Positions 11,509-23,470 are shown, counted from the first letter of the stretch. The stretch: 64,000 bases of DNA from Aspidapion aeneum (GCA_963576565.1 OY755047.1:27503351-27567350); one strand, 5' to 3'. A program made the numbers and translations. The notes: a model not told the origin generated them from the sequence alone.

Positions 11509-12479
11509 AACACGTCCTGACTCCTGATAAGCTGCAGGAACAGTAATCTGTGCCAATCCACAACCGGTTTCGGCCTTTTTGGGCCATACTCAAGTGAATG
11601 CAGGCGATAGCTCCGTGTAGATTATAAGCGGTGTGAAACCAACAGAAACAAATCGACGTTGGAGAAAGTGAAAACCTTATAGTTTTAACAAGTTCCCAAT
11701 GAATGCATCAAACCATGCATCAGTATAATTTAATACCCCTATTATCCATCGAAGTAGTTGTTTCTGTTGGTTTCACACAGCTTATGCTCTACACGGAGCT
11801 ATCGACTTCATTGAGGATGGCTTAAGAAGGCCGAAACCGGTTGTGGATTGGCATGGATCACTGTTCCAGGAGGGCGTTCGGATTGGACGTCGGTCGTGGC
11901 CCGGGCGCGTCCTGGCCGTTCAGAATGCATCCGGTGTGCATTTGGTTAGACTGTACTCTGACGTTCAGATTGCTGGTGAATTTTTACCGGATGCACACTT
12001 TCGCACCCTTCGAAATAGGACGACTAAATTTAACCCGCATGCGCATTTGTTCAATCCTTTGATTTCTAATCTTTACAACATATGTGTATTGTTTATTATA
12101 TTTGCTTTAATTTTTTTTCGGCCTTAATATCAGTGCTAAAATTTTGACTAGGTACTTACTAAGTAGAAATTAATAACCAAATTGGTACTCATTCTCATAA
12201 CTTCATTTTGTATGAATTTGGTGTTGGACGAAAACACGAGAGTGGTTCAACAAAAACGTTCAGTCGTTTTTAAAAAAGCACAAGAAAAAAAATCACTTTG
12301 GAAATATAATGCATTACATATGAGAGTTATCAATTGATCAGCTGCAAGATGAAAATAGTTCAGATTGAAGAATCGATCCGACCACGCACCGTCACACACC
12401 GGCCAAGGTAACGCCCTTTACCGGACGCACACCGGGTGTTTCAATCTGAACGCGCTCCTGCAGCTTGTCAGGACGTGTT
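11509..12479. mobile_element. TIR element with nested inverted repeat
   Basis: The 13-bp perfect inverted ends AACACGTCCTGAC (11509-11521) and GTCAGGACGTGTT (12467-12479) extend, after an 8-bp gap, through AGCTGCAGGA / TCCTGCAGCT. Inside, 11523-11657 is repeated in inverse at about 11758-11878 (shared CCACAACCGGTTTCGGCC and CTACACGGAGCTATCG). No transposase is seen; open frames at 11841-12127 are unrecognised. No target duplication was identified, so exact limits are uncertain. From 12480 to 13190 the sequence is AT-rich with no gene. Confidence 0.6.
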
Positions 12480-13194
12480 AATAATACTAATATGTGTATT
12501 TGATTTATTTAACGAAAAAAAGTCATGATTTCCAACACTCGAAGAACGACTACGGGACGCTCGTGCTAGGAGCAAAACGCTTACTACAGATTAACAAATG
12601 GTACAAACACTCGCATAATGATCAAAGTCCTCACTCTCCCTTGCGACCTGTCAACAAACGTCTTGTAGCACGTGACACAACAGACTGATTAAATGCCGCG
12701 TTGCCACATCGACTGTTCCCAAAGATCATGGTATAAACCTTTCATTGTTGATTTATTCAATGCAATTTTTATCAAGGCCTAGACCAAAAATTTTCAAACA
12801 AGGATGGCATAGAGATTTAGTAGGTACACTTGGTCTCACTCTCAAAATTTTACATTTGTAACTAGCAGATGAAAAGTTAATACCAGGATTTTTTATTTAT
12901 ATAGTAAAGAATTTCCCGAAGCTTGTGATTTTTATCTGTTGTAATCTTCATACCTTTTTTAATCTTAAGACGCTTGTTTTCTTTAAGGAGTGGTTTCCAT
13001 ATATTTGGTATGTTTGTGCTTGGTTGACTGAAAACTTTTTTATTCTACATTATAAACGCAGCTTCAATAAACTTTTATTTTCGCCAATGCGACCGTTTAT
13101 TCAAAACTTTAGTTTCTGACCAATGAATACTGTGATCAAAAAACTGGATTTTTCAATAACCCCTAATTGGGTACTTTTTAGATATTTATTTACT

Positions 13195-14800
13195 CTAACC
13201 TGAAGGCGTTTTGTTTCACCTACATTCACACGGGATTGGTAAATACATTCCTTATTATATAGTGCTTTGTTTTAGTTACAAAATCCCTTATCGTATTTCC
13301 CCATGAAAACACTGTTTTTATATTATAGTGTTTGGCTATTCGCCTTGTGTTTTCTGAAATCCCTTGAACATATGGAATGTTAATAACACACACTAACGGA
13401 TTATTATTTTGAGAATTTGCTACATCTGGTTTGTTTTTAATTTTAGGAATCAATTAAGTTATTAACTTCTCATAATAACCATTCTTTTGTATGCCCTATT
13501 TAATATTTTTTATTTCTTTGGTTAATTATTCATTATTACGACAAATATTTACGCCTCTTAAATACAAACTTCTTATAACTTCTTGTTTTGTAGCAATAGA
13601 ATGATTAGACTTAAAATTTAGGTACTGTCCCGTGTGTGTAGGTTTCTTACATACAGTGGTTTGAATGTTTCTGCCTATTCATTTGACAAGAACATTCAAA
13701 AAAGGTAAGTTGTTGGTCGAATACCGTTCAGATGGTGTAGAAAATTTTGCAGTTCATCATCATTTTCTGGCCATATAACAAATGTGTCATCCATGTATCG
13801 TAGCCATAGTTTTGACTTGACTCTTGCTGTGTTGATCGAATGGAACTCGAACCACTTCATGTAAATGTTCGCTACCACTAGCGAAAGAGACGAATCCATT
13901 GGAAGTCCATCATTTTGCACGGAAAACCTATCTTTCACTTAAAAGTAAGCGTTACAAAAACAAGGCTCCAAGAGATCCATCACCCCTCTACGGATAACGT
14001 TTTTCACTCGTGAAGTGTATCACCAGTTTGTAATTTGTTTTTAATAATACTGAGTGGCTCATTTATTCACACTTGCCGTTGCGTTGGTTTTAAGACTCTC
14101 TACATCAAAACTTACAAATCTATCGTCGGGATCTAATTCGATATTTTTAAAACATCGACAAAATGTTTAGAGTTTTTGACAAAATATTCGGACTTACCTT
14201 GTAATGGTTGAATTGGTTGAATGCTGTTCGGTGTGTCCCTGGAGCTGGTATATCTCTCTATGGATCTTTGGTAGTCCAATGAAATAATACTTCTTTAATG
14301 TCCTGTAGATGCGTCCTTCTATGGTTGTGGTTTGATTTTTTGGTAGTGTTTTGTAGTCTCCTTTCTCCAGAACTTCTTCGGTCTTTCTCTTGCATGTCTC
14401 CACATCCATGATAACCGTCGCGTTGCCTTTGTCGGCAAGTAGAATTTTGATGGATTTGTCTGTCTGCAGGTTCTAGATCTAGATCTAGATTGCTGTTCTT
14501 GACTGGTGATGTTTGCCTTTTGTTGCTTCTTTCTGTCCAATGTTGTTCCTACTTTATGGCAAAACTCATCAGCTTCTGGTTGACGTAGACTAACGGTCTC
14601 TATTCTTCGGGATAACAAGCGTCTTAGGATTAAAAAGGGGGCGGACCGTCACACCTGACTGCACACCAAGTAGTATAAGCAGTAGCCTGTACACTGGATT
14701 ATTTAGTTTACACTTGAAAAGAGTTAGAGATACTTACTAGCCGAAACGTCGTGTTTAAAATAAATAAAGATTATCGTAGTACGAAATTTTGTTTCTACTC
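13195..14800 (-). pseudogene. Penelope-like retroelement relic
   Basis: Minus-strand fragments in several frames, in order: an N-terminal part at 14618-14194 (VDVETCKRKTEEVLEKGDY, then FIGLPKIHRE), the RT core at 13938-13696 (VQNDGLPMDSSLS, MKWFEF, LRYMDDTFVIWPENDDE), a later fragment at 13453-13226 (VINIPYVQGISENTRRI), and traces of a GIY-YIG nuclease at about 13240-13195 (IPCEC, then GETKRLQVR in another frame). The YMDD catalytic box is intact, but the reading frame is broken many times. A CCGAAACGTCG string at about 14741, commonly found near Penelope termini, marks the 5' side. Confidence 0.8.
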
Positions 14801-15442
14801 AACTATTGACTACAAAGTCAATAATTTGTAATGTGCTTTGTTAAAGACCAGCACACTTCAAGGTTATATTGGCGTAAACTGACCATCAAAAAAATCTTTC
14901 CTCCGCTTGTGACGTCAACAAAGTGGTAGATCTTGACCCATCCGTCCCACGCCTTGGTAGTATCTGTAGTATCTTGATTTGACGTATCCTACTAAACTTG
15001 TTGACTGACGCGTTCACGCTGATATCTTTATTGTTCAGGATATGTCTGGATATACAAACAGGATACGGCTTACGTCAAAAAAATCGATGGTTTACGTCAG
15101 TTAGCTCTTATCTATTCCTAAAGCGTCACTTATGTTTTGGTAAGCAAATAATGGGGTCATCCCAAAAAAAAATTGTAGCTTTTTTGCTTTAATTGCTTTT
15201 TGTTCCATAAAATTAAAAACGATATAGTATCTGTTATCTGGCGTAAATTGACCGATTTTTGTGTATTTTATTTAGAAGAAACGAAATGAGAGGTTCCGAT
15301 ATCTTTTTTAAACGTCACTTTGCCCAGAAAAGTGCAGTTACAGGTTGTAGTGCACTAGTTTTCTGAGCAGCAGTTTGTTAACAGATTATTATAAAATACA
15401 CCCCTTAACAAAAATAAATAAAATGATCCCTGATGGATCTGA
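14801..15442. other. Unassigned AT-rich interval
   Basis: No gene. A short string GGCGTAAAYTGACC occurs twice (about 14872 and 15240), so this may be an old duplicated element. Positions 15919-16492 after the MITE are likewise AT-rich without recognisable features. Confidence 0.3.
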
Positions 15443-15444
15443 TA

Positions 15445-15916
15445 CCTTCCTAGCCCATTAGCTCACTCCAAGTAAACTCCATGCTATATCAACCTTCAGA
15501 ACAGTTTTTTGTAAATATCTCCGAAACGAAAGCTCGTACGAAGTGTTTGGTTATAGCGCGAATTTTGAAGGAAAATATGCGCTACTATATTCCGAAAACC
15601 ACATATTGATGCGACGCTCCGTTAAAAAGTTAGCATTTTTAAAAATGTTTAACTGTCAAAAGACTGTCATTAGCATTGGTGAATTGACCAAAATCTAATC
15701 AGCTCGTTGCAGTATCGAACACTATTTTACCTGAAAATTTCATCAAAATCGATTTAGCCGCTTAGGACAGACATACACACACAGACAGACATCACGACGA
15801 TATTGCCAGGATAGGTCAACAAAACACCCAATTAAAATATTTTCGGCGTCATCTCAAAAAAAAAATTTCGTTGAAAATAATACCTTTTCTAGCCATTGTT
15901 GCGTGGTCTAGGAAGG
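15445..15916. mobile_element. TA-target MITE, family 1 (complete copy)
   Basis: It begins CCTTCCTAGC and ends CTAGGAAGG, with TA on each side (15443-15444, 15917-15918). The length is 472 bp. Related copies are at 25171-25330 (one end), 46827, 47361 (left parts) and 48266-48510 (both ends). TA duplication points to Tc1/mariner-type mobilisation. No coding capacity. Confidence 0.75.
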
Positions 15917-16492
15917 TAAAATTAACGATTTTTTTATCTGGGTCTGCAGGATATACAAAAAGGTGGAATCCACTTATGTGACGTCAGAGATAGGTTTACT
16001 CAAATACAATTTTTGATTATATAACTGTAAAATTTAATTAAAATTAGAAAGTTATTTTTCCTTGTACAAAATTAATGGATAAAAAAGTGGGACATTTTGT
16101 TCCAAAACTGGGGATTAAAACTAAAGCAATTTGAAAGGAGAAAATAGGTAATTAGCACAGTTTGTTCTGCATGTCTAAATTACCTAAATGAGACTTTCAC
16201 CAACTTTTGGACAATAATTCTGTTTTTAGACAACTTTTCAACTTTATTTTAGTCCATATTGTTCCAAATAACCTTTCTTGGGTCCCTGTTTTTGTGGCGT
16301 TCTCAACATCTGTTAAGAATAGAAAGATATGGAATCACTTCTAAACTTAAAAAAAGGAGGAACACAACAATAATGGTGGGTATTTAACAACTTGTGAAAT
16401 GAATTATCATCTATTGTAATTTTATTGTAAGCATATAGGGGTTATACTGATATTTTATATTTAAATATTCTAATTCTTCTGGTGCCCTATCC

Positions 16493-18059
16493 TCAATGGA
16501 CATTGGCGATCATTGTGGCCCATATTACTTTGTTAACAGCGGCTCTTAATATTTCTGCAGATGTTCTTCTGGTCCATTGTCTCAAATTATGTAACCATGA
16601 AATTCGGCGTCTTCCAGGACCTCTCTTACCATCCACTTTTCCTTGCATAACCAACTGCAGTATTGTGTATTTTTGGTTACTCATTATATGACCAAAGTAT
16701 GCAAGTTTTCTTTCTTTAAAATTTTTAATTGTTTCTTTCTCTTTTTGCATGCGTTGTAATACAGTTTTATTGGTTACGTGATGAATCCATGATATTCTTA
16801 GCGTGCGTTGGTAGCACCACATCTCCATCAATGTCCATGATTCTACGCCATACATCAATATGGAGAATACGCAACATTTCAATAAACACAGGCAAATCAG
16901 TTTTTATACGATTAAAGTAGGATCTGCCTTTCTCAAATCGTATTTTGATTTCTTTTATTTGGGCGGTATCATCCGCAGATCTTAAGTTGTTGATCAGTAC
17001 CCCAATTAGGGAAATACCATATTTTATGTCTTCAAGCGCTTTGTTTTGTGATATTCACGTCCAGAAAATTATTGTAGGTAGAAGAAAATCACGAGCTTTT
17101 GGACTGGTAAATTTTTTATTGTCTGTTGTTGTTAATTTTTGCTGATGTTTCGGTGATGGTTTTTCACCTTCTTCAGAGCTCAATTACTCCAACTGACAAA
17201 GGTCATAAACTAATTTTCTTAAATTAGTAAAACACGTAAAATATATAATAAGTATATCAAGAACCATACAAACACACTGAAGACACATTACAACACAATA
17301 TATTTTTATCGTTCGTTTATTATTATTAGTTTTTTTTTGTTTAAATATTATAAATGCGATTTTTGGATTTTAAAATAATATTTATGGTGTATGTTCATAC
17401 CCCGTGTTTTGCTTGACTGACTTGAAGAGCTTTCTGAAACATCTTTTCTGAATAAATGTTAAAAAGCAGAGGAGATAATACACAACCCTGCCGAACACCC
17501 TACCGGATTTTAAATCTTTGCGATTCCATTACCTCCACTCGAACAAATGATTCCTGTTTCCAGTAAAGGTTGGAGATAATACGTAAATCTTTATCACCCA
17601 GTCGTTTACTATTTCTATTAGCTTTTTATGATTAACACGATCAAAAGTCAATCAAATAGGCAAAAATTTCACAGTTTACGTCACGGCTTCGTTGGACCAA
17701 AACCAGGCCATTCCTAAATCCAAATTGTGTGTAACTAATATCTTGTTCGAGTTTGGGAAATATTCTTCCATGTATGATTTTAATAAAATCTTTTAGAATA
17801 TGGATCATAAGACTGATGGATCTATACTCTTCATATTTTTATGTGTTGCTTTTTTTGGGAAAGGGATAAATGATAAAACTAACGTCATTCTAAATATTGC
17901 CGGTATCATAGACATAGTTAAAGAGATCAGTTATAATATCTAAATGTTCTTCCTGAATTAGTTTTAACAAGTCACCACAAACTCCGTCAGGTCCGGTGGC
18001 ATTATCTTTCTTTAGTTTATTTATAGAATCAATCACTTCTTCACTTGTAATAGTAAGCC
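16493..18059 (-). pseudogene. RTE-like LINE, RT and C-terminal region (split copy)
   Basis: On the minus strand 18059-17400 encodes RT motifs (NATGPDGV, FPKKSNT, QFGFRNGL, VRQGCVLSPLLFNIYSEKMF) with several stops. 17020-16493 continues with LINNLRSADDTAQ and the C-terminal region, open over 16882-16493 (CVFSILMYGVESWTL, KLAYFGHIM, GKRGPGRRRISWLHNLRQW). Between them, about 17025-17395 is foreign sequence. Upstream, the same LINE continues past a Jockey insertion at 20768. The clade is judged from the C-terminal motifs. Confidence 0.8.
17025..17395. mobile_element. Insertion inside the RTE-like LINE (unclassified, Penelope-terminus-like string)
   Basis: This segment separates YSEKMF...KHGV from GVLINNLRSADD, which are adjacent in intact RTE-type RTs, so it is an insertion of about 370 bp. 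It contains GATGTTTCGGTGATGGTTTT and CACCTTCTTCAGAGC, strings of a kind often seen in the terminal regions of Penelope-like elements. Ends and target duplication are not resolved. Confidence 0.45.
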
Positions 18060-20756
18060 TACTACTACTACTAAGATACTAATGCTTGTGCATGATAGGT
18101 ATGTACCTCTTTCATTTTTAGTCTGTACTTTTCCATGTGGATTTACCTAAGCTTCAAAAACCTCAATTTGGCGCCCTTCTGGCGCAACTTTGTTAGACAT
18201 CCAGGGGCCTTTTGTAGGTTCCTGGCCTGTCTCCGGGCCGGTACAAGAACGCATCCTGTACCACGGGGTTTTGATGCCCCTCGACCCGTCTCATGAAACG
18301 ATCCTTCTGCTCCTGGATCGTTTCTGAGATATCCTCCATGTTGAGCTCCCTCTTGATTTGTACGTTGCGCACAAACCAAGGAGCTCCCGCTATTTGTCTT
18401 ACGACTCTATTTTGAAAGCTTTGTAGCCTTCCCATTTGTGTTTTGCATACCTTATTCCAGCATGGGGCTGCATACGTTAGTATGGGGCGAACGACTCCAT
18501 ATTTGTAATTTTACTCTCCGGTGTAGAGTGCTCCTGGCATTTAACAAGGGGTATAGCCTACTGTGGGCTCCCCTAGCTTTTTGAAGTGCGTTTGATACCT
18601 GGTCGTTCCAGGTTAGTTTCTTGTCGAAAACTAACCCCAGGTATTTAACGTTCCTTCTTTGCCAGGGTATCCTTCGACCACCCAGAGCAAGCTCTGTTCG
18701 CGGATTGCCCCTTTTCCGTGTAAAGACAATCGCTTGAGTCTTGTCTGGGTTGATCTTAATTTTCCACCTTTTAGCCCAGGTTTCAATTTCTACGAGCCTC
18801 TGAAGCCTTGTGACGACGTATTGGATGTTATTACACTTTGACGTTGTCAAAGTGTCATCCGCGTACACATAGAGCTTCGTTTTCCGATCTTTGGGGATGT
18901 CACAGGTATACCATGCATATAAGTGTGGCGAGAGCGGGGAGCCTTGCGAGACTCCGGCTCTTTTTTTGCCTTAACCGGGATCGTAAACAGTCTACCTTTA
19001 CCATAAAAGTTCTCCCTCCCAGGAACGACTGTAATAACTTGAGGATATGTACTGGTACACCGTTATTCCGCAGTTTTAAAAGAAAGCCGTTATGCCAGAC
19101 CTTGTCAAACGCTTTTGACATGTCCAGGGCTACCGCTCCTATGTACTTCCTTTTATTGAACCCGCTGACTATTTCCTCTGTCAAGCGGGTTGCTTGAAGT
19201 GTTGTACAATGCCTCGGTCTAAACCCGAACTGCTCAATGGGAACAAGTTGTCCCAATTGAGGCAATTCCTGTAGTCGCCTTAAGATTATTTGATCGGCGA
19301 CTCTTCCTAGACCGGGCAGTAAACTTATGGGGCGGTAGCTATCTGGCAATGTTCTGCTTTTGCCTACTTTTGGCAGCAGAACAATGTCGGCTTTCTTCCA
19401 TGCCTCAGGGTAGTACTTCAGCCTAAACATACCGTTGACTATATTAGTCAACTCCGCGCACTGTTTTGGCTGAAGCTTCCTCAACATTGTGTTTGTTATT
19501 TTGTCGTAACCTGGGGCTTTTCTAACTTTTAGACGTTTAACGATCCCTCTTATTTCCCTTGGTGTGGCATACCTGAGTGAGTCGGGAGTGATTGTTGCGG
19601 CTAGCTCGTCCGCGAACGCCGCCGCCTGTCTATCTAGAAAGGTGGGAGGGTCCTGCGGGAAATTGTCCTGGAAGACCTCTTCCAGACAATCCGCAAAGAC
19701 CCCACCTTTCTTTCCGGTTCATGTATCTTATCGCCATTGACTCTTAAGGAGGGAATGGCCGTCCTCCCTCCTTTAGTCAATGCCCTCACCATTTTCCACG
19801 CAGAGGTTGAGTTCTGTTCGAGATCTACCATTTTCCTTTCCCAACACTGGGTCTGAAACTCCCTGACCCTTTCCTTAACCACGGCCTGTAGCATATTCGC
19901 TTGCCGGGTTATTGCAGGGTCCAGGGTAGCTCGGGCCCTTCTCCGCAGTCGGTTTTTATCCCGAATCAGATTTTTCAACCTCAGGGGAAATGCGGTGGGG
20001 TTTGCGGCGATATTTGTAACTTTCGCTGTGGATATTTCAAACGCGGACAAAATGTCTGTTTGAAGCTTCTCCACAGCTAGGTTCAGATCTTCACTATTCT
20101 CTATTCTTGGAATAGGACCGGTTTGTGACAGCGTGCGTTCGTAAGCCTGCCAATCTGTTTTCCGACTCACTATTTCGTGTCGGTTTATTGCGACATCCCC
20201 AAGTTGAAACAATAGGGGGAGGTGATCTGAATCTAACGCATGAATGACCGTTAATTCGTGATTCCGATTGACATGCTTTTGTAGGAAGTGGTCATTCCGG
20301 GTTGACCGCATTCCTGGCATGTAATGAGTCGGTTCGGTCGGGGAGATTCTTACCAGGTCTTGATCACCTTTGATCACCCTGCTAAGATCTGGCCCATAGG
20401 CGTTACTTGTGGGATCTCCCCAGTCTCTGTATTCAGCGTTCAGATCCCCCCCTATTAGGAGCGGTCCTGGAAGATCGTTTATAAGGCTCTCGTATCCTGC
20501 ATCCGGAAAAACCCTATCCGGTCTGCAGTACAAACTTACGAGCCTTATCGTGGAATTATCTGACATCTTGATTACTACTTGTGTAGCTTCCAAGATGCCG
20601 ATATCGGGCGTTTCCACTAGATAGTGATCAATGTTTCGTTTAATCACTATCGCAGTACCTCCCAGGATCGCATTTTCCCTATCGTTTCTATGCACCTCGT
20701 AGTTTGGTATTGTAAACCTATGCCTGGGCTTAAGGTGCGTTTCCTGCACGAGCGCC
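18060..20756 (-). mobile_element. Jockey-clade LINE, 5'-truncated, with 11-bp target duplication
   Basis: Flanked by perfect direct repeats AATAGTAAGCC at 18049-18059 and 20757-20767; length 2,697 bp. It is minus-strand, starts inside the endonuclease (LALVQETHLKP) and ends in a (TAG)n tail at about 18060-18073. It is markedly more GC-rich than its surroundings. Its target is the RTE-like LINE, whose RT reading frame resumes on both sides (...EKEAITGLT | ITSEEVIDS). Confidence 0.88.
18143..20756 (-). pseudogene. Jockey-clade ORF2 (endonuclease/RT), frameshifted
   Basis: The endonuclease part is open from 20756 to about 19640 (GGDLNAEYRDWG, then LDSDHLPLLF). The RT domain follows in another frame at 19487-18900 (SYRPISLLPGLGR, EQFGFRPRHCTTLQ, ALDMSKAFDKVWH) and continues at 18868-18452 with an intact YADD box (MYADDTLTTS) and KINPDKTQAIVF. 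The C-terminal region is at 18435-18193. At least three frame breaks inactivate it. Endonuclease and RT would carry out target-primed reverse transcription in an intact copy. Confidence 0.85.
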
Positions 20757-20767
20757 AATAGTAAGCC

Positions 20768-20920
20768 CTGTTATCGCCTCCTTTTCGACAAGTTCACCTC
20801 TGTTTTCGTCATCAAAAAGAGCTTATATTCTTTCCATTTTTTCCTTATTTTCTAAAATTGCTACACCATTGTTATCTGTAATGGTCATATTGATATTAAG
20901 ATGAAAAATTAATTAAAAAA
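20768..20920 (-). pseudogene. RTE-like LINE, upstream part of the split copy
   Basis: Minus-strand frame reads MTITDNNGVAILENKEKM, then IYKLFFDDENRGELVEKE, the region just N-terminal to RT in RTE-type LINEs. It runs directly into the duplicated target AATAGTAAGCC and then into 18059-17400. Confidence 0.65.
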
Positions 20921-20954
20921 ACCTACCAGATTAAAAATAAATATTTTATTTTTA

Positions 20955-20957
<3 letters not shown>

Positions 20958-20992
<35 letters not shown>
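20958..20992. repeat. (TA)n microsatellite
   Basis: Uninterrupted TA repeat of about 17 units. A similar (TA)n run is at about 35319-35353 in stripe intron 2. Confidence 0.9.
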
Positions 20993-20996
<4 letters not shown>

Positions 20997-21281
20997 TCTT
21001 TTTTATTTGTAGTTGTCGCCACTTATGTGAAAACATACGGTATCGCAGGCATTATTTATTCATTCTCTTTTCAATATCTTAAGATGAGATTCATACACCG
21101 TCTCTGTAGCATTACAAAAGTATCACATTGACCATGCAGTGTTCTGAAGAGTCCCTTAAGGACGTAACAGTTAACTGTCAACAATTAATAGGATTCTATT
21201 AGATCCTGAACCCCCGTTGGCGTACGCCGGAAAAATACAAGAGGAACAAAATCTATGCTCGCTTAGCCATGAAAAATTGTC

Positions 21282-21660
21282 ATAAAACATTTCATGTAAA
21301 AAAAGCCAAGTACGCGAAAATGGTATTCCGTAAAAAGAATTGAGATAAAAGTAAAGCCAAGTTCTCTAATACAAATTTCAAAATAAAAGGTTCTTACTAG
21401 TTTGGAAATGTTTTTCTAAACTTGGCTATTACGGCTGCAAATGACTCTTAGGCATAGTGATAAATTGAACATAAAGAAGTTTGGCTGTATTAGCAAAGTT
21501 TAAAAAACTTTTCCAAACTATAAGAACCTTTCATTTTGAAATTTGTATTGGAGAACTTGGCTTTACTTTTATCTCAAGTCTTTTTACATAATACCATTTT
21601 CGCGTACCAAGTACGTTTGTTTTGTTTTTTGTTTTTTTACATGAAATGTTTTTGTTATGA
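21282..21660. mobile_element. Large palindrome / foldback element
   Basis: The left arm at about 21282-21428 (TTTCATGTAAAAAAAGCCAA, TACGCGAAAATGGTAT, GTAAAGCCAAGTTCTC) is repeated in inverse at about 21482-21660 (GAGAACTTGGCTTTAC, ATACCATTTTCGCGTA, TTACATGAAATG). The spacer is about 55 bp. No coding capacity. From 20993 to 21281 and from 21661 to 22630 the DNA is AT-rich with no gene. Confidence 0.7.
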
Positions 21661-22633
21661 TAATCAATATATCGGCGGTAAACTAGTCATCTGTTATGGG
21701 TGAATTAGCCATTTTGTTTCAGAAACACATTTTTAATAGACGTTTGAAATATTTTTGTTTCCATGGTCATATTCATTCAGATTTTTTCTTGTTAAATTTT
21801 AATAACAATATATAGTAATTAAATAGTAAAACAATTGATTAAAAAAAATATAAAATTTAAAATAAAACGAAGGAAAAAAAACTCGTACGAAACAAAATTC
21901 ACAAATAAAACCTATATAACCTTAAATGCAATTTTTTTGGCTAAAACTTGATATTTCCGCAAAAAAAAGAAATAAGCTTCGTTTGAAAAATTGTGGATGA
22001 CCCCATTGACAGATCCCTTTGGGAAGCTATGAGATAATTAATATAATTCTAATAATATGGAAGTCAACCTGCCGAAGTACAAGGGTGTTTCGGATATTTC
22101 TTGGGGATAAAAAAACCTACCCCCACTTACGAGCTTTGCTTTTCAAGAAAAAAGGTAAAAACCGCATGTTGGTAGCAACCAGTCTCCATTTTGGGACAGG
22201 ATTTATAACTTTTTATATCTGAAAATGTTATTTTCGTGTAAATTGTTTTTTATAGTATTTTTATAAAGAACTCGACTAACTAAATTTATATATTACTTTT
22301 GGCTTTTGAGATACTACAATTTTTTTATCTAAATATTTATTTTGTATATTTTTTACATTTGTTGACATAAAAATATGTTTAACTAACTAAAAAGTTGCAG
22401 CTATATATATAAAATTTTGGGCGCACACAGGAGGGGGTAAAGTAATTTTTTTTAAAAGGAAAAAACTTAAAAAAAAAACTTTTGATTCTTAGGATTAGCA
22501 GTCTGTTTTTAATTTTTTCTTCGTAAAGTCATAAAATAGAATATAAACCACGTCACTAAAGTAATTTTGCATCCTTCAATGAATTGTAAAATTAAAACAT
22601 ATTTTATTTCTTATAGGTTTATAATACTATTAT

Positions 22634-23470
22634 ACAGGATGTCCCAAAATAAAAGGTCAATATTTTAACTACGGCGCGCGGCGGCCCAAAATTGCTTCGT
22701 TTCCAAGATACAGGGTGTTAAAATTAAAAAAATAAAAATCGATATTTTTAAATATTATGAACAGTTTTAAAATTAAAATTGGTGTCCGTGGGTTTTTTGA
22801 GACCCGAAATTCTTTTTACTGTGGCCGTTAGAGGGCGTTTCACACTGCACTTGTGCTGGTTTAAAATTACCATAACTTTTTTCTCAGTAAAGTTTTTTAA
22901 GTTTTTTGTTAAGAAAGTAATTCTAAGCTAAATATGTGCTTTTGTTAAAATCCGTTGAAGTCAGCCGTTTTCGAGATATTTCGTTTTTTAGTGTTCGATC
23001 CCGCACCGGAAAATTCAAATTATTTTGAAAAAAATTAAAAATTGTTACATTTTGGGATAAAATTTGCTCAGTAAATTAGTTGTGCTCAATGTATTATTCT
23101 AAGGTACTGTTTACTTAATATTTTTAATATTTTAAGTTTTTAATTCATAATAATTTCATTATTTTGATGCGGCATCGAACATTAAAAGCCGAAAATTTGG
23201 AAAATAGCTTACTTTAGCGGATTGTAACAGGAATACCTTTTTCGCTTTGAAATGCCTACTACACTGAGAAAAAACTTATGGTCATTTTAAATAATCAGAA
23301 GTGCAGTGTGAAGCGCCCTCTAACGGCCAAAGTAAAAAAGTATCCATATGCTTATCATCCCAAAAAAACCCAACGTACCAATTTTAAAAATAACCCGTTT
23401 AAAATTGTTTATATTTAAATTTTTTTTATTTTTTAACCAAGCATCTCGGAAAAGGAGTAGTTTTGGATGC
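22634..23470. mobile_element. Foldback element with long inverted arms
   Basis: Arms at about 22759-22893 and 23262-23410 match in inverse, sharing GGCCGTTAGAGGGCG / CGCCCTCTAACGGCC and CACACTGCACTT / AAGTGCAGTGTG. The left side starts with TACAGGATGTCCCAAAATAA, a kind of end common in insect MITEs. The interior (22900-23260) is AT-rich. No transposase. Confidence 0.65.
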
